DNA of 22,538 nt from assembly GCA_937902455.1 (NCBI GenBank), contig CALELI010000035.1, positions 1 to 22,538 on the forward strand, read 5' to 3'. This document shows positions 6,685 to 15,613 of this stretch, piece after piece; the first letter of the stretch is position 1; each line of letters starts with the position of its first letter. The stretch is from an uncultured Prevotellaceae bacterium. Its GTDB lineage: Bacteria > Bacteroidota > Bacteroidia > Bacteroidales > Bacteroidaceae. The notes below the pieces were generated by a model, which saw nothing but the letters and a program-made list of their open reading frames with translations, ran no database searches and had not been told where the DNA came from. Made by a program: the position numbers and the translations under genes.

Positions 6685-7780
6685 TGAATCTGAAATGCAT
6701 TATGTCGCCGTCCTGAACGACGTATTCCTTGCCTTCGACACCGAGCTTGCCAGCCTCGCGGACTGCAGCCTCGCTGCCGTACTGGATGTAGTCGTCGTAC
6801 TTTATCACTTCTGCACGGATGAATCCTTTCTCGAAATCGGTGTGGATGACTCCGGCACACTGAGGAGCCTTCCAGCCCTTGTGGTAGGTCCATGCCTTCA
6901 CTTCCATCTCGCCTGCGGTGATGAAGGTCTCGAGATTGAGCATCTTGAAGGCTGCCTTGATGAGACGGTTGACTCCTGACTCCTGGAGTCCGATTTCCTC
7001 AAGGAACATCTGGCGGTCCTCATAGGATTCAAGCTCTGCTATGTCGGCCTCGGTCCTGGCAGACACGATGAGGATTTCTGCATTCTCGTCCTTCACTGCC
7101 TCACGGACGGCATTGACATAGGCGTTTCCACTGACTGCACTTGCATCGTCGACATTGCAGACATAGAGGACAGGCTTGGTGGTGAGAAGGAACAGGCTCC
7201 TGACGTATGCCTGTTCGTCCTTTGTGTCGAACTCCACAGTGCGTGCCGACTTGCCCTGATCGAGAGCTTCCTTGATGCGCGTGAGGACTCCGTATTCCAT
7301 CTTCGCCTCCTTGTTGCCGCCAACCTCGGCTATCTTCCTGACCTTCTGCATGCGAGCCTCGACGCTCTCGAGGTCCTTGAGCTGGAGTTCTGTGTCGATG
7401 ACTTCCTTGTCGCGTACGGGATTCACCGTCCCGTCGACATGGGTGACGTTCTCGTCGTCGAAACAACGGAGTACATGGATTATGGCATCAGTCTCACGGA
7501 TATTGCCGAGGAACTTGTTGCCAAGTCCTTCGCCCTTGCTGGCACCTTTCACCAGTCCGGCAATATCGACTATCTCGACCGTTGCAGGTACTATGCGTCC
7601 TGGATGAACCAGTTCGGCGAGCTTGCCGAGTCGCTCATCAGGAACGGTTATCACACCTACATTCGGTTCTATCGTGCAAAACGGAAAGTTAGCAGCCTGA
7701 GCCTTTGCATTCGAAAGGCAATTGAACAAAGTAGACTTCCCCACGTTCGGAAGTCCTACGATTCCACACTGTAATGACAT
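6677..7780 (-). CDS. ychF: Redox- and ribosome-associated ATPase YchF (OLA1 family)
   Basis: YchF is an Obg-related P-loop protein that prefers ATP over GTP and binds ribosomes. The P-loop GLPNVGKST lies at residues 8-16, with the switch region FPFCTIEPNVG and DIAGLVKGASKGEGLGN (G3, DxxG) following. A helical coiled-coil insertion spans about 130-200, and the C-terminal TGS domain ends in GKEYVVQDGDIMHFRFNV. Length (367) is typical. It is the first gene of a ychF-lgt operon and is transcribed divergently from the hybrid regulator; its own promoter leaves a leader of about 100 bases containing a hairpin. Confidence 0.96.
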   Translation of the reverse strand: MSLQCGIVGLPNVGKSTLFNCLSNAKAQAANFPFCTIEPNVGVITVPDERLGKLAELVHPGRIVPATVEIVDIAGLVKGASKGEGLGNKFLGNIRETDAIIHVLRCFDDENVTHVDGTVNPVRDKEVIDTELQLKDLESVEARMQKVRKIAEVGGNKEAKMEYGVLTRIKEALDQGKSARTVEFDTKDEQAYVRSLFLLTTKPVLYVCNVDDASAVSGNAYVNAVREAVKDENAEILIVSARTEADIAELESYEDRQMFLEEIGLQESGVNRLIKAAFKMLNLETFITAGEMEVKAWTYHKGWKAPQCAGVIHTDFEKGFIRAEVIKYDDYIQYGSEAAVREAGKLGVEGKEYVVQDGDIMHFRFNV

Positions 7781-7797
7781 AGAGTTATTTCCTTGCG

Positions 7798-7830
7798 CTC
7801 CGAAGGTGCTCAGAGGAGCATAGCCCGGAG
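7798..7830 (-). promoter_or_regulatory. Nested hairpin in the ychF leader
   Basis: Outer arms CTCCG (7798-7802) and CGGAG (7826-7830) enclose inner arms TGCTC (7807-7811) and GAGCA (7816-7820) around the loop AGAG. On the ychF strand the inner hairpin overlaps a four-codon frame ATG-CTC-CTC-TGA (7821-7810). The element lies between the predicted transcription start (about 7881) and the ychF start codon; a regulatory role is inference. Confidence 0.35.
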
Positions 7831-7860
7831 TCCTATTTAATTATTGTTTGACTATTTAGT

Positions 7861-7901
7861 TACGATTAAGCTATTTTCAACTTGCAAAGATACGATTAAG
7901 C
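7861..7901. repeat. Two 11-bp direct repeats over the ychF promoter
   Basis: TACGATTAAGC occurs exactly at 7861-7871 and 7891-7901. The spacing of 30 bp puts both copies on the same DNA face, and they straddle the ychF -7 box (7885-7892). This looks like a paired site for a regulator in the divergent ychF/hybrid-regulator region. Confidence 0.5.
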
Positions 7902-7915
7902 GAGCAAAATACAAA
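7885..7915 (-). promoter_or_regulatory. Promoter of the ychF-lgt operon
   Basis: Read on the minus strand: -33 TTTG (7915-7912), 19-bp spacer, -7 TATCTTTG (7892-7885). Both elements match the Bacteroidota consensus. Confidence 0.7.
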
Positions 7916-7938
7916 ATAAATCGCATTTATTTTTATTA

Positions 7939-7970
7939 TTTGCGTGATTCATTCAAAATTATTATATTTG
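7939..7970 (+). promoter_or_regulatory. Promoter of the hybrid regulator gene, nearly leaderless
   Basis: The -33 element TTTG (7939-7942), a 20-bp spacer and the -7 element TATATTTG (7963-7970) are a full consensus match. The ATG of the gene follows at 7975, only 4 bp past the -7 box, so transcription would begin at or next to the start codon. Confidence 0.75.
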
Positions 7971-7974
7971 CACC

Positions 7975-10900
7975 ATGAAACGATTATTTACATCTCTCCT
8001 CCTGATGATGGTGGTTTCCCTGTGCTGGTCGCAGGAAATCATTACGTTCAGTTCCGATCAGGGATTATCGAACACTCGCATCAGGAGCATATACGAGGAT
8101 TCGCATAAGAATATATGGATTACCACCAGCAATGGTCTTAACCGCTGGGACGGAGTTCGGATGAATGTCTATCACCATGACGACAAGGATGGCACATCAC
8201 TCGGAAACAACACGCCTACTGAGATCATAGAATATGAAGAAGGGAAGATAATCGTCGGCACGGTCTACGGCTTGCAGATGTATGACTATTCCACTGATGA
8301 CTTCACCCTCATCCCTATCATCCGTCAGACAGGTGATACCATCAGTGCACGAATCACCTCACTCTCACGCCTCAACGACGGTTCCGTCAACGTATGTACT
8401 GCCGGTATGGGTAACTTCATCGTCGGCAGCAAGGGAAAGATATGTGCAAGGCAGACGGACGACTTCACTCCAGATGGATGTTCCGTAAGCAAGATGCTGG
8501 TAGACAGAAACCACAGGATGTGGATTCTCACGACAGACAAAGGTGTGTACACTAAGGACAAGGGAGACTTCTGCAAAGTTGATGGTACAGATGGGGCGAT
8601 TGCCATCTGTGAAGGAATGAATGGTGTCTACATCGCAGACAGGAAGGGCGAACTGCTTTCGTGCTTTGCCGGCAAGGTACAAAAAACAGCCTTGATTAAC
8701 CTGAAAGGCATGAGTCAGCCAGTCCTCACCAACATCCGTTCCGACCAGAAAGGAAATATCCTTATCTGCACAGATGGTGACGGATTGCTGATATATAATG
8801 AGCAATCAGAGGCAGTGAGGCGAAGTGAGGTGAAGAGCAGTGACTTTGACCTTGCCTCGTCGAATGTGAAGGATGCCATGATAGACCACGAGGGGAACCT
8901 GTGGATTGGCGTGTACTGGAAGGGAGTCATCGTACAGAAGGCCAGACGCTCGGTCTTCAATTATATCGGTCACAGGTCGGTTTACAGGAACAGTATCGGC
9001 ACGAACTGCGTGACAGCAATAAGTGTGGCGAGAGACGGATGGCTGTGGGTTGCCACAGACCACTGTGGACTCTATCGCATCAATCCTGACGGGACGCAGA
9101 GCAACCATTACGACCCGGAGAAGATTGCCGGACTTCCATCCACCATCACCGCTATCTACGAAGACAATGACGGAAAGGTATGGCTGGGGTCGTCAATCGG
9201 TTCCCTTGCCTATGCCATCCCACAGGAAGACGGTAACATCAGGGTTATCAGTATAGGACAGGAAGTGCTGAAGATAAAGAATATCTATTCTATCGTAGAA
9301 GATGGAGGAGGCACACTCTGGATTGCCACAATGGGTAACGGACTGTATGGATATAACCTGAAAACACAGACCCTGCAACATTTCACCGCAATGAAAGAGG
9401 GGAAAGAAGTGTATCCGTACAGCATTCTCAACAATGTCTGGATTAACTCGCTCGCATCAGACGACAAGTATCTCTACGCAGGAACGGCAGACGGACTGGA
9501 GATATTCCAGATTCAGGATGGCCGGCTGAAAAAAATCTGCAAGACATTTTCCGGACACATTGTCAGCACCATAAAGGTCCACAAGGCATCACACACACTG
9601 TGGATAGGCACTTCGATAGGACTTATCCGTGCTGAGTTCAGGAACGGCAAAGTAGAGGAGAAAGAAAGATTTGACGAAAGTCATGGCCTCTCCAATAACA
9701 TGGTGAACTCCATTGAGATTGCCTCGTCGGAAGATGTCAACAGTTATGACGTGTGGGTAAGTACGGACAACGGCCTGTGCCAGCTTACCAAAGCAGACAA
9801 GAACATATCCCATTTCTTCATAGCCGACGGACTCCAGGGCAACGAATTCAGCGGGAATGCCTCGGCCGTGCTTGGTGACAACCTTTATTTCGGTGGAATA
9901 AACGGAATAACTTATTTCAATCCTTCGTCAGTCCATACAAGGTGGAATGAAGGAGAACTGGAGAATGAGCTGAGAATCGTGAATTTCTTTGTGCGCGGGG
10001 AAGCAGTGAAAGGTGGTGATAAGTCAGGTTCATACACCATGTTCCACGGATGGATTTCCGAAGCAAACCGAATCGACCTGTGCAGTAAGGATAATTCATT
10101 CTATCTCGACCTTGCGACAATGAGTCTGCTTGGAGGCCATATCCAGTACCAGTATAAAGTCAACAACGGAGAGTGGACAAATGTGGCAGAAGGACAGAAC
10201 AGAGTGTCGTTCTCACATCTCGACCAAGGCACCTATCACCTGTCGTTCCGAATCCGTCCAGATGATTCCGAGTCGGCTGACGTCCAGAATTCCGAGTCGA
10301 CGGAAGTCCTGTCGCTGACCGTCGTAATCCATTCCCCATGGTATGAATCGTGGTGGGCATGGCTTCTCTACCTCCTTGTCGCAGCAGGGGCAATCCTGTT
10401 TGTGTTCAGACAGTACAAGGAACGGAACACAGCCAGACGAATACTCGAGACTCACCGTCAGTCAGAGATGCTCAACGAAATCCGTACGAAGTTCTTCATG
10501 GATATCTCTCACGAAATCCGAACACCTATGACACTCATCATGGCACCTCTGCAGAAACTCCACACTCTCATAAACAGCGAGGAGAACGGTGTGGAAAAGG
10601 ATAAGATACCTCTCTATGAGAAGAATCTCAACCTTATCCATCAGAATGCAGACAGAATCATGACCCTCGTCAACCAACTCATGGACGTAAGGAAGATTGA
10701 GAAGGGACAGTTCCCGCTCAACTACGACAAGGTGGAACTGGTCAGCTTTATCCGAAATCTCTACAACCTCTTCAGCGAGAATGCCCGTAGCAGGAATATT
10801 GACTTCAACTTCAAGCATGAGTGTGAGAGTCTCTCTGCTTGTGTCGACCCACAGAATCTCGACAAGATATTGATGAATCTTCTCTCAAACGCATTCAAAT

Positions 10901-12048
10901 TCACTCCAGAAGGAGGAAAGATCACCATCCATCTCGATACAGGAATAATAACATCGAACACCGACTCTGCTTCCGAAGAACCTTGTTTCGTAATCTCGGT
11001 AACCGATAACGGAATAGGTATTCCTGACGAACAGAAGAAACATGTGTTCGAGAGATTCTTCAGTAGCAGCAGCGGAACTGGCATCGGCCTGAACCTGTCG
11101 TATATGCTGGCTCAACTCCACGAAGGAACCCTTACTGTCAGCGATAATCCAGAAGGTGCAGGAACTCAGTTCACACTGACCATGCCTCAGGCACTGTATA
11201 TTCTCGAAAGTTCGGAATCGCCTGATCAGCAGATGACTGAATCGCCAGGTTTCAATGTTGGCAATGCAACCGAAATACTGATTGTGGAAGATGACGAGCA
11301 TATCCGGCAATATATCCGTGACGAACTCATAGTAAAGCACAGCAACATCCTTCAGTTCAGCAACGGACAAGAGGCCTGGAACTACATGGTGCAGAATCCT
11401 GAGAAAGTGGCACTGGTGATCAGTGACATCATGATGCCGCTGATGAACGGAACTGTCCTCTGCAAGAAGATAAAGCAGAACTTCAATACCAACCACATAC
11501 CAGTCATACTGTTGACGGCAAAGGTGTCTGAACAGGAACAGATTGAGGGGCTCAATGCAGGTGCCGACGAGTATGTGACAAAGCCATTCTCAATGGATGT
11601 ACTCTCATCCCGTATTGCAAATCTGCTCAGCAGCCGCAAAGCCCTTCAGAGCAAATATAAGAACATGGCAAAGGAAGAGACGGCAATAGATGATGTGGAA
11701 CTCGTGTCGCCTGACGAGCAACTGATGCAGAGAGTGATGAAGACCATAAACGAGAATATGGACAACCCTAATCTGAGTGTCGAGTTCATTGCCGACAAGG
11801 TCGGAGTAAGCCGTGTACACTTCCACCGTAAGATTAAGGAACTCACCAACCAGACTCCGAGAGACTTCGTGAAGGGCATACGCCTTCGTCAGGCAGCGAA
11901 ACTCCTTCAGGAGAAGAGACTTGACATAACGGCTGTGAGTGAAGCCGTAGGATTCAAGACCATAAGTTCGTTCTCCACGGCCTTCAAGCAGGCTTATGGA
12001 GTGTCGCCGAATAACTGGCTTGCAGCAAAAACGAAAAATGAAAAGTAA
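7975..12048 (+). CDS. Hybrid two-component system regulator (HTCS), one-protein sensor kinase and AraC-type activator
   Basis: All parts of a two-component system are in one 1357-residue inner-membrane protein. In order: signal peptide (1-19); a periplasmic sensor of repeated Reg_prop-type propeller blades (motifs such as IRSIYEDSHKNIWITTSNGL, and GxLWIATxxxGL-like repeats) to about 700; a Y_Y_Y domain (about 720-785); a membrane segment (about 793-811); the kinase with phospho-accepting His846 (DISHEIRTPMTLIM), N box NLLSNAFKF (Asn972) and VTDNGIGIP (about 1009-1017); a receiver domain (about 1100-1215) with Asp1151 (VISDIMMP) and Lys1203; and a C-terminal AraC-type helix-turn-helix (about 1250-1350). 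All catalytic residues are present. Such regulators normally switch on polysaccharide-use loci, but no SusC/SusD genes lie nearby; the next gene, 29 bp downstream, encodes a secreted zincin-like protein and is probably co-transcribed. Confidence 0.95.
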   Translation: MKRLFTSLLLMMVVSLCWSQEIITFSSDQGLSNTRIRSIYEDSHKNIWITTSNGLNRWDGVRMNVYHHDDKDGTSLGNNTPTEIIEYEEGKIIVGTVYGLQMYDYSTDDFTLIPIIRQTGDTISARITSLSRLNDGSVNVCTAGMGNFIVGSKGKICARQTDDFTPDGCSVSKMLVDRNHRMWILTTDKGVYTKDKGDFCKVDGTDGAIAICEGMNGVYIADRKGELLSCFAGKVQKTALINLKGMSQPVLTNIRSDQKGNILICTDGDGLLIYNEQSEAVRRSEVKSSDFDLASSNVKDAMIDHEGNLWIGVYWKGVIVQKARRSVFNYIGHRSVYRNSIGTNCVTAISVARDGWLWVATDHCGLYRINPDGTQSNHYDPEKIAGLPSTITAIYEDNDGKVWLGSSIGSLAYAIPQEDGNIRVISIGQEVLKIKNIYSIVEDGGGTLWIATMGNGLYGYNLKTQTLQHFTAMKEGKEVYPYSILNNVWINSLASDDKYLYAGTADGLEIFQIQDGRLKKICKTFSGHIVSTIKVHKASHTLWIGTSIGLIRAEFRNGKVEEKERFDESHGLSNNMVNSIEIASSEDVNSYDVWVSTDNGLCQLTKADKNISHFFIADGLQGNEFSGNASAVLGDNLYFGGINGITYFNPSSVHTRWNEGELENELRIVNFFVRGEAVKGGDKSGSYTMFHGWISEANRIDLCSKDNSFYLDLATMSLLGGHIQYQYKVNNGEWTNVAEGQNRVSFSHLDQGTYHLSFRIRPDDSESADVQNSESTEVLSLTVVIHSPWYESWWAWLLYLLVAAGAILFVFRQYKERNTARRILETHRQSEMLNEIRTKFFMDISHEIRTPMTLIMAPLQKLHTLINSEENGVEKDKIPLYEKNLNLIHQNADRIMTLVNQLMDVRKIEKGQFPLNYDKVELVSFIRNLYNLFSENARSRNIDFNFKHECESLSACVDPQNLDKILMNLLSNAFKFTPEGGKITIHLDTGIITSNTDSASEEPCFVISVTDNGIGIPDEQKKHVFERFFSSSSGTGIGLNLSYMLAQLHEGTLTVSDNPEGAGTQFTLTMPQALYILESSESPDQQMTESPGFNVGNATEILIVEDDEHIRQYIRDELIVKHSNILQFSNGQEAWNYMVQNPEKVALVISDIMMPLMNGTVLCKKIKQNFNTNHIPVILLTAKVSEQEQIEGLNAGADEYVTKPFSMDVLSSRIANLLSSRKALQSKYKNMAKEETAIDDVELVSPDEQLMQRVMKTINENMDNPNLSVEFIADKVGVSRVHFHRKIKELTNQTPRDFVKGIRLRQAAKLLQEKRLDITAVSEAVGFKTISSFSTAFKQAYGVSPNNWLAAKTKNEK

Positions 12049-12077
12049 TAATGAAACTATAAACCATAAACCAGATT

Positions 12078-14771
12078 ATGAAGAAACTACTATTTATTCT
12101 GTCATTGTTCCTGCTTAGTGGCTCGGTATGGGCAAATAATGCAAGGACGACTTTCAGTTTTGATGTGCAGAGGGCATCAAATAGTACAAAAGCAACGAAA
12201 TGTCCTATCAGCCAGGCTGTTCTTGGCAAGTACATCGGAGTGTCAGGCGACCTGACATCATCGCTGCAAAAAGGTACGCTGAAAATCCTTGCGAACTATT
12301 TCAACAGCAGCGGTGCGGAGAAATTCTATAGCGGATACACTGCCGACCCGTATGGATACTGGTTCACCACAACTGGAATGATGACGAACAAGGAGAAGAG
12401 TTACTGTATAAAGGTGACTTGTGACGGCTCTAACTTCAACCTTGAACACAATGCAGCCAACGCACCGGCAGGTAACTCGTTCGAGGTGAGAGAAGCCATC
12501 GTAAAGCCTACGTCGAATGACACACTGGTATTTGTGTTCAATGTCAGCATAGGCAACAAGGAGTCGGTCACAACCGACCAGCCTCAGTTCTTTGCAAGAA
12601 AAAGCTATACCGATGACTGGCAAGTCACTCCGGTAGTCCAGAAGAACAGTGAAGAACCTGTAAAAGAGAACATCATCCAGGTACATCAGGGTGACAAGAT
12701 AACACTCGGATTTAATTTCGAACCTAACAGCAAATATTCAGGAGTCAAGCAGTTCCGCGTCTACAGGGCTGTATGGAACAAGACAAAGAAGGCAATAGAG
12801 GAAAAAGGCCTCAGCAAATACATCTCCGATGCCACTGATTATGTAGTGAGCGAAGATGCCACAACAGATCTGAGTGGTCGCTATATAATTAAGGTGTCGC
12901 TCAATCGTGTAAACAGTACATCCTCCGAGACATTCAGCTACAACTATTATGTAGACGTGCAGAATGAGGAAACAGGCACTTTCCACACATGGAACGCCCC
13001 TCAGCTGTCTTACGATTTCAGAAGCGAATACCCTGCCCTCGATGCCCCTAAGAAACTCCACAAGGTCACCAAGAAGAGCAATGGCAAGATGGGAAACTGC
13101 TATGCCGGCAAATGGTGGGCAGTTTATTGGGGCGATGACCTCAACAGCGAATGTGGAACCGACTCGGCAACCATCAATGGTGCTGCAAAGAGAATGGTTG
13201 AGCAGTATGAGTATGACTTTGGATTCATGCGCGACAGTATCGGCTGGCCACCTGACCTCAGTGCACGAAAAGGCTATAAGTCATTTGTCTATATCTTCGG
13301 TTCCGGACTCAGCAATGACAACGAGAGCAAGACAACACAGGGAGGATACCAGAGTTCCACCTACGTAGATGGCGGTAACTATGCATGTGTATGGGCATCT
13401 TATTATCCGTTCAGCCGTTTCCGTGAGGATGCCGACAAGAAATGGAGTGATGGAGAGTATCAGCGTAATGCCATGATTCACGAAGGAATCCATGCCACAT
13501 TCGCTGACCTCAATGCATGTCAGGGTTCTTCCTGGTTCCACGAAGGAGGAAACACATGGCTTCAGGGACAGTGCTACGCTAAGCGTGATGGAGTTCACGG
13601 TGATGCCGGTTTCCTTGATGGAGGTCCGTTCCTTGCACCTCACATGCCTATCGAATGCTATTCTGGATGGCTTCAGGATGGTTCTTACGGTGGCCCTGCA
13701 GCACAAGGAGTGAATATGTACGATGGTGGGAAGCAGGTCTGTACATGGAGAACCTATCTCGGAGGTGTTCAGTATGCCAATGCCTTCCCGACCGTGATTG
13801 CAAATGTATGTGGCGAGAAGAGTATTGCATGGATATGGCGTTACTGCAAGAACAGGGTACTGGAAACTATGGGTGACACACTCGGTGATGCAGCAATGCG
13901 CGAAATCATCCTCCAGTACCGTGCCCGCCAGGCTTTGTTCGACCTCGGAGGCTGGGACAAGAGTTACAGAAATGTCACTAACAGTTATTTCGGCACCACA
14001 GTAAAGGCCGAATGGAGTCCGTTCTGGATTGATGTTGCTCCATTCAGGCTCACACCTTACCAGAGTGTGAAGATAAACGACGCAAGTGGATGGATGGCTC
14101 CCGACACCCTCACCAATCCAGGCTGGAGTGGCGGAAACATCATCCCTATCCACGTAAGTACGGAGGGTGGAATCTGCGAGGTTGACTTCCGCCCGGAAGA
14201 CACAAACATGATGGCACTGCTTTGTTACAGAACTAAAGACGGCAGATGTTTCTACAGCCATCCCGTACACTGCGGGACAATCTCGATAGACTTGAGCGAA
14301 AAGCCAGCAAATGGTGTCGTATTCTGTGTTGTCGTCAACACCGACTATATCTATACAGGTGATGCTCAGAGAAAACATCACTGGGATTACAGAATCCGTC
14401 TGGGACAGAATGCATGGCAGGTTGCTGATGTCTATCAGAAGTGGTACATGTACGAACAGAGCATAAAGGACCCTTCATACGACCCGACAGGAATAGAGGA
14501 AGTCATGGAAGATGAACCTCAGCAGGATGGTTTCGTGAAATTGCTCTCAGGCAATATTCATGTAGGCGACAGAGTCCGTACCGAACTGAGTGGCATCGTT
14601 CCAAGTGAAGTGAGTGTGAGAATGATTGGTGTTTCGGGTGTTGTAGTGAGAGCTGGTCATCTCAACGCAGATGGTTCGTATGAAATTCCTGATAACATCC
14701 CGAGTGGATTCTATGTATTGACATTCAGTCACGGCAGTCAGACAGATGTCTATAAGGTAGTCATCAAGTAA
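12078..14771 (+). CDS. Secreted zincin-like protein (DUF6055-like) with possible type IX secretion tail
   Basis: The 897-residue product has a signal peptide (1-19, cleaved before NNARTT). Residues ~20-300 are beta-rich with no recognised motif. The central part (~300-640) resembles DUF6055-type proteins (KWWAVYWGDD) and carries HEGIH (His468, Glu469, His472), the zinc-protease HExxH motif, followed by WFHEGGNTW whose Glu489 could be the third, gluzincin-type ligand. A beta-rich part follows, and the last ~80 residues (VSVRMIGVSGVVV, IPSGFYVLTFSHG, VYKVVIK) look like a type A C-terminal sorting domain of the type IX secretion system. It lies directly behind the hybrid regulator with no promoter in the 29-bp gap. 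A peptidase or glycan-linked role is possible; the substrate is unknown and the family match is from memory, not from a search. Confidence 0.75.
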   Translation: MKKLLFILSLFLLSGSVWANNARTTFSFDVQRASNSTKATKCPISQAVLGKYIGVSGDLTSSLQKGTLKILANYFNSSGAEKFYSGYTADPYGYWFTTTGMMTNKEKSYCIKVTCDGSNFNLEHNAANAPAGNSFEVREAIVKPTSNDTLVFVFNVSIGNKESVTTDQPQFFARKSYTDDWQVTPVVQKNSEEPVKENIIQVHQGDKITLGFNFEPNSKYSGVKQFRVYRAVWNKTKKAIEEKGLSKYISDATDYVVSEDATTDLSGRYIIKVSLNRVNSTSSETFSYNYYVDVQNEETGTFHTWNAPQLSYDFRSEYPALDAPKKLHKVTKKSNGKMGNCYAGKWWAVYWGDDLNSECGTDSATINGAAKRMVEQYEYDFGFMRDSIGWPPDLSARKGYKSFVYIFGSGLSNDNESKTTQGGYQSSTYVDGGNYACVWASYYPFSRFREDADKKWSDGEYQRNAMIHEGIHATFADLNACQGSSWFHEGGNTWLQGQCYAKRDGVHGDAGFLDGGPFLAPHMPIECYSGWLQDGSYGGPAAQGVNMYDGGKQVCTWRTYLGGVQYANAFPTVIANVCGEKSIAWIWRYCKNRVLETMGDTLGDAAMREIILQYRARQALFDLGGWDKSYRNVTNSYFGTTVKAEWSPFWIDVAPFRLTPYQSVKINDASGWMAPDTLTNPGWSGGNIIPIHVSTEGGICEVDFRPEDTNMMALLCYRTKDGRCFYSHPVHCGTISIDLSEKPANGVVFCVVVNTDYIYTGDAQRKHHWDYRIRLGQNAWQVADVYQKWYMYEQSIKDPSYDPTGIEEVMEDEPQQDGFVKLLSGNIHVGDRVRTELSGIVPSEVSVRMIGVSGVVVRAGHLNADGSYEIPDNIPSGFYVLTFSHGSQTDVYKVVIK

Positions 14772-14777
14772 GAAAAA

Positions 14778-14805
14778 AATAAGGTGGTCAGTCGGCCACC
14801 TTATT
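14778..14805. terminator. Bidirectional intrinsic terminator
   Basis: AATAAGGTGG (14778-14787) and CCACCTTATT (14796-14805) form a perfect 10-bp stem around an 8-base loop. An A-run precedes it and T-rich sequence follows, so it can stop transcripts from both convergent sides: the zincin gene (+, ends 14771) and the exonuclease gene (-, ends 14821). Confidence 0.8.
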
Positions 14806-14820
14806 ATATTTATAAAGTAT

Positions 14821-15609
14821 CTATCGTTGCTGAGAACGAAGTCGGATTTTTGTGAGAGCCCGCTTGGTGTCTTCAGCAAAATCACCCTGCATTATCCATG
14901 AGAAATAACTTGGGTCGAACTTCAGGACATCAACAACACGCTTTCCCTTGTGCTTTCCGAAGTTGAACACTTCCTCGTTGTTCTCGTTGTAGATCATGCG
15001 ACCCGCATAGTCCACATTGCGGCTCTGAGTGGAGTACTCAGCCAGGAAACTGACGTCGTTCTGCAGTTCGTCGGTGTGGACATCGAGCTGTGCCTCGAGT
15101 ACATCAAGAGTGGCACGGGTGTCGGCGAGTGCAGAATGTGCATCCTCAAGGTTCTGGTGGCAGTACTGCTGATAGGCAGCTGTGAGTGTGCGAGGATTCA
15201 TCTTCTTGTAGATGACGCAGACATCGACACATTTTGCCTTGCTGAAATCCACATTCACTCCGGCACGCAGAAATTCCTCTACAAGAAGAGGTATGTCATA
15301 GTGATTGGAATTGTATCCGGCGAGGTCACAGCCCTCAAACACCTTGTACAGTTCCTGAGCTACCTGCTTAAATGTAGGACAGTCCTTCACATCTTCGTCG
15401 GTGATTCCATGAACGGCAGTAGATGCCTCTGGAATGTGAATGGAGTTGCCAAAAGCATCAGCTGGACGAATTCGCATTGACTTTGCCTCCTCGTTACCAT
15501 TTGGGAATAGTTTAATGTAGCACAACTCCACAATGTGTTCCTTCACAACATCTATGCCTGTGGTCTCGAGGTCAAAGAATACGATAGGTTTTGTCAGATT
15601 GAGCTTCAT
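14821..15609 (-). CDS. DnaQ-like 3'-5' exonuclease with ExoX-like C-terminal domain
   Basis: This is a DEDDh exonuclease. The acidic residues are Asp13 and Glu15 (FFDLETTG), Asp105 (SNHYDIPLL), His158 and Asp163 (HSALADTRAT). After the nuclease core, residues 183-188 (QNDVSF) fit the Qxx[L/M]xF sliding-clamp motif and sit where the E. coli proofreading subunit has QTSMAF. A C-terminal domain (about 213-250, FNFGKHKGKRVVDVL, FSWIMQGDF) resembles the extra domain of exodeoxyribonuclease X-type proteins. The gene begins 4 bp after the dnaN stop codon, so clamp and nuclease are made from one transcript. Likely role: proofreading or repair at the clamp. Whether it is the main replicative epsilon subunit cannot be told from sequence. 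Confidence 0.9.
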   Translation of the reverse strand: MKLNLTKPIVFFDLETTGIDVVKEHIVELCYIKLFPNGNEEAKSMRIRPADAFGNSIHIPEASTAVHGITDEDVKDCPTFKQVAQELYKVFEGCDLAGYNSNHYDIPLLVEEFLRAGVNVDFSKAKCVDVCVIYKKMNPRTLTAAYQQYCHQNLEDAHSALADTRATLDVLEAQLDVHTDELQNDVSFLAEYSTQSRNVDYAGRMIYNENNEEVFNFGKHKGKRVVDVLKFDPSYFSWIMQGDFAEDTKRALTKIRLRSQQR

Positions 15610-15613
15610 TGTC

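Noticed and set aside
13281..14381. 366-residue minus-strand frame opposite the zincin gene
   Set aside because: It overlaps a coherent secreted protein with signal peptide and motifs, and shows no promoter or motif of its own.
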